Below are positions 1-7,130 of a stretch of DNA of 13,023 bases, piece after piece. Origin of the DNA: Gloeopeniophorella convolvens. Its lineage: Eukaryota > Basidiomycota > Agaricomycetes > Russulales. Each line of letters starts with the position of its first letter. Positions within the stretch are counted from its first letter, which is position 1. The stretch lies in the NCBI GenBank assembly GCA_022496205.1, contig WTXD01000299.1:1-13023 (forward strand). Direction: 5' to 3'. Below the pieces are notes generated by a model. That model saw nothing but the letters and a program-made list of their open reading frames with translations. It was not told the origin of the DNA and made no database searches. The position numbers were made by a program, and so were the translations under genes.

Positions 1-59
1 CTCTCTAAAATGTCAGATTGCAACCATAGGCACCCATGTGCCTATGGTCACCACCTAGA
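1..59. repeat. 69-bp hairpin satellite, left segment
   Basis: These bases match the 3' 59 bases of the satellite unit that resumes at 632, including its dyad (ACCATAGGCAC, four-base loop, GTGCCTATGGT). The segment stops at CTAGA, where a solo LTR is inserted, and the same CTAGA restarts the array on the other side. The array therefore began before base 1 and its left end is not visible. Confidence 0.9.
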
Positions 60-626
60 TGTCACGTGCTGTGCAGGGGTTCTGCCGAAGGACTTGCAAG
101 ACCTAAGCCTCGCGGTCGCAGTAGAGGATGAAGAGCGATGGGGCAAGTCGGGTGGCGATCAAGCACACTAGAGGATGCCACTGAAACTCCAGTATATTAC
201 AGGAGGTCAAAGCTAAGGAGCTAAGACGCTACTGGCAGGTCCTTATATACTACAAGGTACCTACTGACTAAGCAACTGGTTCGGGTTCATGTGGGTCAGG
301 AAGCGCGGAGTACAAGTGGGGCATGCTATAAATAGACATGCTGACTGAACGCTCACTCAGCTGACGTCACCATCAGTCAGCAGTAAGTCATCCGCGTTTC
401 GTCAGCGTCATGGCCTAGGCCCGGTCACGGGTCTCGTCACGTGCTCTGTCACGTGACTGCGGAGACCTCCGTCCAAGGGCGAGGCGTAGAAGCCGGTCAT
501 CTATACTCGTCAGTCCCTCCTGCTGCTGATCGTACCGCGCCAAGATGGCACGGCTATCTGCAGTCGTCAGAAGGGTCGTCGGGGTCGGTTCGCCCGGCCC
601 GGAAGCCGCGGGCTGAGATCGTGACA
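60..626. mobile_element. Solo LTR (567 bp) inside the satellite
   Basis: The segment begins TGTCACG and ends CGTGACA, a perfect 7-bp terminal inverted repeat with the TG...CA ends of retrotransposon LTRs. It is flanked by a 5-bp direct repeat CTAGA (55-59 and 627-631), as expected for LTR-element integration. Removing it with one CTAGA restores the satellite unit. Orientation is unresolved: a TATAAATAG box lies on the plus strand at 327-335, and TATATAAGG on the minus strand at 241-249. The minus-strand box sits in a 14-mer (GTATATAAGGACCT) shared with the LTR at 5369, which favours the minus strand. No coding sequence is supported. A solo LTR arises by recombination between the two LTRs of a full element. 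Confidence 0.85.
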
Positions 627-631
627 CTAGA

Positions 632-1251
632 GATATTAACCCTCTCTAAAATGTCAGATCTCAACCACAGGCACCCATATGCCTATGGTCATCACCTAGG
701 GATATTAACCCTCTCTAAAATGTCAGATTGCAACCATAGGCACCCATGTGCCTATAGTCACTATCTAGGGATATTAACCTTCTTTAAAATGTTAGATCTC
801 AACCATAGGCACCCATGTGCCTATGGTCACTATCTAGGGATATTAACCATCTTTAAAATGTTAGATCTCAACCACAGGCACCCATGTGCCTATGGTCACT
901 ATCTAGGGATATTAACCATCTTTAAAATGTTAGATTGCAACCATAGGCACCCATGTGCCTATGGTCACCACCTAGGGCTATTACCCTCTCTAAAATATCA
1001 GATCTCAACCATAGGCACCCTTGTGCCTATGGTCATCACCTAGGGATATTAACCCTCTCTAAAATGTCAGATTGTAACCATAGGCACCCATGTGCCTATG
1101 GTCACCACCTAGGGCTATTACTCCCTCTAAAATATCAGATCTCAACCATAGGCACCCATGTGCCTATGGTCATCACCTAGGGATATTAACCCTCTCTAAA
1201 ATGTCAGATTGCAACCATAGGCACCCATGTGTCTATGGTTCTTACCTAGGT
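632..1251. repeat. Tandem 68-69-bp satellite, nine units
   Basis: Units start at about 633, 702, 771, 840, 909, 978, 1046, 1115 and 1183, so the period is 69 bp with two units of 68. Each begins near ATATTAACCCTCT and ends CCTAGGG. Each carries ACCATAGGCAC, the loop CCAT and GTGCCTATGGT, a near-perfect 11-bp inverted repeat; changes in single units (for example at 675, 756, 1211) are not compensated. Two subtypes, AGATCTCAAC and AGATTGCAAC, largely alternate, suggesting a dimeric higher-order period of about 137 bp. The last unit degrades near 1245. The function is unknown. Confidence 0.95.
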
Positions 1252-1706
1252 TATTAAATGATAAAATCTAATTTGTTAGCTACTAACCCACCTACTAACC
1301 CTGACCCATAGCCAAAAGCAAGGTATAATCGCCGACGCTGTACTGACGTCGTCCCGCTCTAGGTCTGTCTCGACCTCGCGGCGCAACGTGGGTCTGTACT
1401 CTAGATTGTTCTTTCTGACGTCATTCAGGCCTCCACATCGGAGGATGTGGGTCTTGTCATCAACCTGGCTTACGAGCCTTCACTCCGGTGAGTCAGGATT
1501 ACTGACTGTTGTGTCCTCGTCGCCCCTTCGGGGCGCGAGAAACGCTGACTTAATCGTCTGCGGCAGGTGTTGATAAGCACTGCGAAACTGGGGGGGTATC
1601 CCTCATCCTTCAATCGAGGGATACCCAGTTCACCCGGCCGCTCCGCTCGACAACTTCGTCGCTTGCTCGCTCCGCTCGCTGCGCTCCTCGTCGTCTCACG
1701 TCGCCC
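1252..1706. other. Spacer between satellite and gypsy element
   Basis: No supported gene. It holds two copies of TACTAACCC (1281-1289, 1293-1301), a 7-bp hairpin CCACATC/GATGTGG (1433-1450), a hairpin with 11-bp arms (1594-1626), a CG-rich stretch of CGCTC-type words (about 1635-1695), and CCCTAAACCCTAA at 1704-1716, which abuts the first base of recognisable pol. It could be a remnant of further elements, but I recognise none. Confidence 0.5.
1594..1626. repeat. Inverted repeat with 11-bp arms
   Basis: GGGTATCCCTC (1594-1604), an 11-base loop and GAGGGATACCC (1616-1626) pair perfectly. The pairing extends by ACT/AGT (1588-1590 and 1627-1629) around a bulge of extra Gs at 1591-1593. It could be a transposon-end remnant, a palindromic insertion or an RNA hairpin; the sequence does not say which. 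Confidence 0.8.
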
Positions 1707-1709
1707 TAA

Positions 1710-3158
1710 ACCCTAAGTGTTCGAGTCGCCCAGCTCTGGGGTGACAAAACGAAAGCACCGAATGGCTGTACGAAACAGTCGGATGGATGGTGGCGTACCG
1801 AGAAAGGACAGCTCTGGATACCGGCTAACACAGACAAAACACTCAGACGCGATATCGTTCGCGCCCATCACGACACCCCCTCCGCCGGACATCCCGGCAT
1901 AACGAACACCCAGGAGTTGATACGACGACAGTGGGACTGGCCGGGCCTTAACGAGTTCGTCAAAAACTACGTTAATGGATGCGCTGACTGTCAAGCGCTG
2001 AAGGTCCGGACTAATCGGCAGAAACCGGAACTCATGCCAATCTATGCCGACCCGGATGCAGGTCCGTTCCAAACCGTGTCGATGGACTTCATTGTCAAAC
2101 TCCTGATATCTCGCGGCTTTGACTCTATTCTTGTGATCGTTGACCACGATTGCACGAAGGGTGCGGTATTTGTACCCTGCAATGAAACGATCACAGCCGA
2201 AGGAGTGGCGAAGCTATATCTGGATAACGTCTACCGACGATTTGGACTACCACGCCGTATCATTTCTGATCGCGACCCTCGTTTTGCATCTTCCTTTACC
2301 CACGAACTGTGCCGATGTCTGGGCATTAGCCAGAACATCTCCACAGCCTACCACCCCCAGACCGACGGACAAACTGAGCGTGTTAACCAGCAGCTCGAAC
2401 AGTACCTGCGGTTCTGGGTGAATGGCAGACAGGATGACTGGGCCGACTGGCTTCCATTCGCAGAATTCTCGCACAACTCCTGGAAGAGTGCTGCGACGAA
2501 ACTATCCCCGTTCGAAGCCCTGATGGGCTACCACCCTCATTCTGATTGGCCGATAGGAACGGCCTCATCGATATCCCGGATCACTGACCGACTCGAACTG
2601 CTGCGCAGTCACCGCCTTGCGGCGCGAGAAGCTCTAGAATGGACAGCTGACATGATGAAGCGGAAGGCCGGTGGTCAGCTGCCTACGTTGGCAGAAGGAG
2701 ACCTTGTATGGCTCGAGGGAAGTCACTTACCGACAGCGTATCCAACGCTGAAACTAGCCCCTCGACGCCATGGTCCCTTCCGCATCATACGGAAACTGTC
2801 CCCGGTGACATTCCAACTGGAACTTCCCCCATCGATGAGAATTCACGACATCTTTCACGTGTCCCGCCTTCTTCCTTATCGCGAGACACGGGAACACGGC
2901 GAGAACTTTCCCCGTCCTCCGCCTGACCTTATCGAAGGAGAAGAAGAGTACGAAGTCGAGTCCATTCAGAACTCTCGCTTCTTCCGCCGTCAGCTGCAGT
3001 ACCTCGTGAAATGGAAGGGCTACCCAGACTCGGAGAAAGAGTGGATCGCAGCACCCGACGTTCAAGCGGACGACCTGCTGACCCTCTATCACACGGAACA
3101 TCCTGACGCCGCAGGACCGGCGTCCGACACCCTATCTAAGCGCCGTGGTCGACGCTGA
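1710..3158 (+). CDS. Ty3/gypsy pol fragment: integrase with chromodomain
   Basis: The frame is open from 1710 to a TGA at 3156; there is no proper start because the 5' part of pol is missing. An H2C2 zinc finger has His codons at 1869 and 1890 and Cys codons at 1980 and 1989. The integrase core has Asp at 2085 (SMDF), Asp at 2268 (ISDRDPRF) and Glu at 2376 (TDGQTERVNQ), giving an exact D,D(35)E spacing. A GPF module (HGPFRIIRK) follows near 2767, and a chromodomain (YLVKWKGYPDSEKEWIA) near 3000-3050. In this family the integrase joins element cDNA to the genome, and the chromodomain steers insertion to modified chromatin. All catalytic residues survive and no stop or frameshift is seen, so this part is young or recently cut off. 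Without reverse transcriptase it is not functional alone. Confidence 0.93.
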   Translation, partial: TLSVRVAQLWGDKTKAPNGCTKQSDGWWRTEKGQLWIPANTDKTLRRDIVRAHHDTPSAGHPGITNTQELIRRQWDWPGLNEFVKNYVNGCADCQALKVRTNRQKPELMPIYADPDAGPFQTVSMDFIVKLLISRGFDSILVIVDHDCTKGAVFVPCNETITAEGVAKLYLDNVYRRFGLPRRIISDRDPRFASSFTHELCRCLGISQNISTAYHPQTDGQTERVNQQLEQYLRFWVNGRQDDWADWLPFAEFSHNSWKSAATKLSPFEALMGYHPHSDWPIGTASSISRITDRLELLRSHRLAAREALEWTADMMKRKAGGQLPTLAEGDLVWLEGSHLPTAYPTLKLAPRRHGPFRIIRKLSPVTFQLELPPSMRIHDIFHVSRLLPYRETREHGENFPRPPPDLIEGEEEYEVESIQNSRFFRRQLQYLVKWKGYPDSEKEWIAAPDVQADDLLTLYHTEHPDAAGPASDTLSKRRGRR

Positions 3159-3162
3159 CTAT

Positions 3163-3172
3163 AAGAGGGGGG
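3163..3172 (+). other. Polypurine tract after pol
   Basis: AAGAGGGGGG begins four bases after the pol stop. In LTR elements such a tract primes plus-strand DNA and normally abuts the 3' LTR; here it is followed by TAATTTTC and by the third ORF, about 1.5 kb before the LTR. The overlapping CTATAAGAG could instead be a TATA box for that ORF, which starts 100 bases downstream. Confidence 0.45.
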
Positions 3173-3265
3173 TAATTTTCATCGTTACCTTCAGCGACTT
3201 CAGTCACTCTAGCGATCACAACGTTCTATTCGACTTCTTACCCGTCTCCACTACCCACTCCTACC

Positions 3266-4626
3266 ATGTCTCCAGTCCCCACCACCGTTTCTTCCGTCTC
3301 TTCCATCGAGTCGAGCTCCCCGGCTCCCCGCCCTATCCCGAACATTGAATACCTCTGCACCGACACCGACTCCATTGCCAGCTCGCGTCCCCCGACCCCT
3401 CCTACCTTCTTCGAGGAGACCATCATGGTCACCGAAGGAGTACGTATTCCCATGCCAGTTCCAATTCGCTCAGTATCTGCCAGTGTCGTCACACCTTCGA
3501 GCCCGAAGGTGGAACCTGCCACGATAGAAGCAGAGCCGACAAACTCCCGAGTCGAGGGGCAGCTACCATTCTCGCTCGGTTCGTCCCGGCCTCGACGCTG
3601 CCGAGGACTGGTACCCCCGTCGGTCCTACTCACGTCGTCGTGGGAAATACGATCATTGACCTGGATGAAGAAGAGAGCGAGAGGAAGCGCGTCAAGGGAC
3701 GCAACCAGGACTACCTGGACCATCTGATCACCGCGACATTCGAGGACACGGGGTTTAACTGGGACCTCAAGTCAGTTCGTCTAACTGACATGAAGGCCCA
3801 GTTATCCAAACGGTTCTACGAACGCATCGACGACTGCTCGGCCAAACGCTGGTACGCCTTGACGACGGACTACCGCAAGGGTATGATCGCCGAGCTAAGC
3901 TAGGAGCTTATGCTCGTTCTCACTCGTCTGGCCGACCAAGCCTATCAGGCACTACGGCTGAAAAATCCACGACTCCCGCGCGACCTTCTTTCCGAAGGTT
4001 TCTTCCGAAACGACCAGCACGTCATCACCTCCGAAACCATCCGGTCGAAGTACGACGGCCGACTCATCATCGCTCCATGGGTGAAGAAGGTCACTGACGT
4101 GCCTTGCCCGTTCATGGTCGCAGTCGAGGATGAGTACGACGAGATGGACACCGGTATAGAACTGTACGCAACTCCGGTTCAGCACAAAAAGCCCGACCAC
4201 CTCGCCCTCGAGACCGAGGACCGACTCATGGCGCAGGACAACCACCTTCTCAGCATCGTTTGAGACCTATGGGACGACGGACTCACCGCCGACGCTTTCC
4301 GTCTAGGACAGGAGATGCGCAAGAGGAAGCACGTCCAGTACGACATCGACGAGCTGGAGAGAAAGTGCGCGGACGCGAACATGCGCATCCTCCAAATCCG
4401 ACGACGACTTGAGGCAGCCTGCCTTGAGTCCCGCATACAGGCGGTTCACAATGCGCGACAGCATTCGGCTAATCGCGTCATGCCACTCCTTCATCATTGG
4501 TCGAGTCGGATTTGGGCAGACGAAGAAACGTTGCTAGCGAGGCGTACGGCGAGGCAGGGACCAGCAGAGAGACCCGAAGGTACGAGCGATCACGATGTGG
4601 ACTTTGGTACGCAGAACGAGGACTGA
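3266..4626 (+). pseudogene. Decayed third ORF of the gypsy element
   Basis: A reading frame opens at ATG 3266 after a pyrimidine-rich leader. Its first 100 or so residues are rich in Ser, Pro and Thr. It shifts by one frame somewhere between about 3530 and 3640, then runs to 4626 in a single frame broken by TAG at 3901 and TGA at 4261. The middle part (3640-4260) is a mix of charged and hydrophobic residues like a folded domain. The part at 4315-4500 is rich in Arg, Glu and Leu and looks like a coiled coil. Length if intact is about 450 codons. I do not recognise the family: there is no zinc knuckle, no protease or polymerase motif, and no signal peptide or membrane segment that would mark an envelope. 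Position between integrase and LTR, on the same strand, argues that it belongs to the element. A captured host gene or an unspliced intron at the shift are alternatives. Confidence 0.6.
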
Positions 4627-4660
4627 AGTCGAGGCGACTTCAGACGTAAGAGGGACGCAA

Positions 4661-5201
4661 TGTCACGAACTGTACGATACATTTTCTTTTTCTTCCTTAT
4701 CGTGACTGTACGATACGAGCTCCGTTCGACTCCATGACTCGGGGATGCTTATCTTTCACTCGTCATACGATTCCTTCATTCTTCTTGACGCGCCCCTTAT
4801 GCCATTGGATCCTTATTGTACTTCTACCTAGGAGACCCACCTTGAGTCCGTTTGACTCGGTCTGACTCGATACTAGGACATTATGTAAACCATTGTCTGT
4901 ATAGTACTTAAGGCGTAGTAACTGTACTCTAAGGCCTTAAGCCTGTTCTCCTTTGTCAATCGATGAGGTTACCAGGGAATCCGCGTGAGGGACTTGTTTG
5001 CCCAAGCATCGCGAGGTCTTCAGCTTTGAACTCGACGTACCGGAGGCCGATTGCCTCCAAACTTCAGACATCACGTCTTATCCAGGATCTTGTGCACATT
5101 CACGTGCGCCTTCGAGGACCGGCTCACATCGAGACCGACTTACCGAACCTTGCTCGTCTCAGCCCTCGCCAGCTCCGCTCGCGCCGGCTCAGGCCATGAC
5201 A
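4661..5201 (+). repeat. 3' LTR of the gypsy element (end tentative)
   Basis: TGTCACGAACTG starts directly after the purine-rich stretch GTAAGAGGGACGCAA (4646-4660), the usual arrangement of polypurine tract and 3' LTR. The end at 5201 is chosen because TGACA there mirrors the TGTCA start. The last 20 bases resemble the end of the solo LTR at 60-626, and the resulting 541 bp is close to that LTR's 567 bp. A possible TATA-like TGTATAGTA lies near 4898. There is no second copy in the window for comparison. Confidence 0.55.
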
Positions 5202-5368
5202 GCTGGGGTTTCCCCAGGAACAAGTATAGTACTGGTATAGTATAGATATGTACAGAGACCATGATGCGCACGGTGGGATAGAGAAGCTTACAGTGGTTCT
5301 GCCACGCCTGGCTCCTTCCCACATGCTCGCATGGAAGCCATCAAGGCCCAAGTGCTAGGCACAGCCCC
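5202..5368. other. Spacer between LTRs
   Basis: No gene supported. It starts with a perfect 6-bp hairpin CTGGGG/CCCCAG with TTT loop (5203-5217), followed by an AT-rich run of TATAG-type words near 5225-5250, and ends with the GCCCC target site of the next LTR. Confidence 0.5.
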
Positions 5369-5853
5369 TGTTGAGATGGACAGTGTCCTAGCAGCTCTGA
5401 TTAGATTAGATATGGACCTAATGATCAAGGACTATCTTATCTTGTATACATAATGTTCTAGACTTAAGGCTGTGCTCAGCCCCACATTCGTTTTCACTGT
5501 TCTGAACTATTCTAGGGCATTCCATGACCCACCTTGTACTCCGGTACCCACTCTTACTCCGTTTCATGTGGGTCTCCTAGGCTTTCTAAGCAGTGTTTAT
5601 CACATGCTATCTGTCGCTCCTTACTGTATATAAGGACCTCTTTCTTTGCCTCTGTAGCCTCAGTCTTTTGACCTTCTCTGACTGAGGCAAGTACACTACC
5701 GCTCTTTTCACTTCTACCTTATGCTTACTTTACCTTGTAGCGTCACTCTGTGTCCTTCAGGTATTGCACTAATGTATCAGTCTTTTGACCTTCTCTGACT
5801 GAGCGTCACTCTGTGTCCTTCAGTTGTTACTCCACCCTTGCTGCACTTCAACA
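5369..5853 (+). mobile_element. Solo LTR (485 bp), family shared with 5978-6503
   Basis: It starts TGTTGAGATGG and ends CACTTCAACA, so the termini are the inverted 6-mer TGTTGA/TCAACA. It is flanked by GCCCC on both sides (5364-5368, 5854-5858), a 5-bp target duplication. A TATA box TATATAAGG lies at 5627-5635. Downstream, two modules occur twice and identically: a 26-bp module with TCAGTC/GACTGA arms (5660-5685, 5777-5802) and a 22-bp module (5739-5760, 5802-5823). No internal element remains, so it is a solo LTR. Its reverse complement aligns along most of its length with 5978-6503. Confidence 0.9.
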
Positions 5854-5977
5854 GCCCCTATGCCTTGCATAGGTGCTGACAGAGTTAACACCTTGCTGCT
5901 AAGGAGGATACTCACAATGGGAGTTGCGAGTGCGGAAGTAAGACTTGCTAAAAAGTTAAAGGCCAGGGCCCATAACC
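5854..5977. other. Spacer between tail-to-tail LTRs
   Basis: 124 bp without a supported gene. It contains the target duplication GCCCC and the palindrome CTATGC-CTT-GCATAG (5858-5872). Confidence 0.6.
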
Positions 5978-6503
5978 TGTTGAAGCGCAGCAGAAACAGG
6001 GTGCCAACTAGGCAAGCAAGAGCAAAGCTCAGTCAGTGAAGTCAACAGACTGAATGTCATTGGCACAATACCTAGGCAAGCAAGAGCAAAGCTAAAGTAA
6101 CTAGGTAAGTGCAAGTCTGGAAGTTTCGGAAGTAAAGTACTTGCCTCAGTCAGTGAAGTCAACAAACTGAGGCTACAAGGGCAAAAACAGTGTCCTTTAT
6201 ATACACAAAAGGAGTGTGGTTTGCATGTGATAAACAACAGCAACATGTGATAACCAGAGACCCATGTGAAAGCAGAGCTAAAGTGGGTTGACCGGAACTG
6301 CAGGTGGGTCAACCTGGAACTGCATGTGGGTCATGGAAGAGCCTGGAAGAATCTAGAACAGGAACAAAAGTAGGTACAGCCTTAGGGGCTAGAACATAAT
6401 GATGTCATATATATTGTAGATCAGATAGCTCGCAGATCACCGAGTCCCTTATCTAATCTAATCAGAGATGTCCTTCCTGTCCTGAGTCCTGTCCATCTCA
6501 ACA
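5978..6503 (-). mobile_element. Diverged LTR (526 bp), inverted relative to 5369-5853
   Basis: Read on the minus strand it starts TGTTGAGATGGACAG at 6503 and ends GCGCTTCAACA at 5978. It shares with the LTR at 5369 the termini, the GATTAGATTAGAT motif, the TATA region (minus strand, about 6196-6203) and the duplicated downstream modules. The five flanking bases differ (TAACC left, TCTTG right), so no target duplication is seen: the copy has been rearranged, is old, or is one end of a deleted element. Identity to the other LTR is clearly partial; the two are old or belong to subfamilies. Confidence 0.85.
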
Positions 6504-7130
6504 TCTTGTGCGGGCTGCAGGTGATAACATGATGCATGTGCTGATGGAACCACACAAGTTGACAGATCTGACAGGTCCCAATTTGGAACTCCGAATAGGG
6601 CTACCCCTGCGGGCTGCAAATCGGGGGACAAACAGACCACTTAGCGGGGTGTACGGGCCGTCAACAATGGGCCAAGTTGATATTAAGAAGTAGAGGTACA
6701 GGTGAGCGATCGGCTCTGCAACGGCTGGAACCGAGACTAGCGCAGTGTCGGGCAAAGGATCCGGTCTTGTGAGCGACCGGCCGAGTCGGACATTCGACAT
6801 TCAACCTCCGCTTGTGTGCATAGAGAGGCGAAAAAGGGCCTATAATTTTGAGAAGCGCTGTAACGAAAGCAGACTGCGCGCGCCACGAAACGAATAGCAA
6901 GAACGAAATACGAATGTCCAGTCCCAACACTGATTCAATCTCATTCCCCGGGTTTCTGACTGGGGATGACCATTCGATGGCCATTTGCGACCGGATTTGC
7001 TGATGCACGCGCGCCACGAAACGAAAGTCAAAACGAATACGAACGTCGTTTTCCAATGTTCTGCCCGCGCCCCCAAGATTTTACAGACACATACAACTGC
7101 CGGACTCGAACCCATCACCATACACGTGTC
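6504..7130. other. Intergenic region after the LTRs
   Basis: No gene supported on either strand. It contains two copies of TGCGGGCTGCA (near 6509 and 6607) and an imperfect direct repeat of about 42 bp (6876-6918 and 7007-7047). The right-hand 100-200 bp must hold the 3' untranslated region and poly(A) site of the minus-strand gene ending at 7131. Confidence 0.5.
6876..7047. repeat. Imperfect direct repeat pair, 131 bp apart
   Basis: Both copies (6876-6918 and 7007-7047) start CGCGCGCCACGAAACGAA and continue with purine-rich ACGAA words to TACGAATGTC or TACGAACGTC. They differ by small indels. They may flank a duplicated 130-bp segment, but the bases between show no convincing further repeat. 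Confidence 0.7.

Larger units (their letters stand above)
1710..5201 (+). mobile_element. 5'-truncated Ty3/gypsy chromovirus-type element
   Basis: From left to right it holds the C-terminal part of pol with integrase and chromodomain (1710-3158), a purine tract (3163-3172), a decayed third ORF (3266-4626), a second purine tract (4647-4656) and an LTR beginning TGTCACG at 4661. Gag, protease, reverse transcriptase, RNase H and the 5' LTR are absent; the frame is stopped at 1707 just where recognisable pol ends. The element cannot be autonomous. The 3' limit, 5201, rests on a TGACA end mirroring the TGTCA start. The missing 5' LTR means no target duplication can be checked. Confidence 0.75.

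Noticed and set aside
441..1043. 200-codon protein across the LTR end and satellite
   Set aside because: It is a chance frame running from the solo LTR into the satellite, kept open only because 69 is divisible by three.
632..1251. CRISPR-like array of palindromic repeats
   Set aside because: The whole 69-bp unit is repeated, with no unique spacers, and introns, chromodomain and SNARE genes show a eukaryote.
1713..2147. 144-codon minus-strand open frame
   Set aside because: It lies opposite the zinc-finger and integrase part of pol and shows no motif of its own.
5364..6508. One DNA transposon with long terminal inverted repeats
   Set aside because: The left arm has its own complete TG...CA ends and a 5-bp target duplication on both sides, so it is a separate solo LTR, and the outer flanks do not match.
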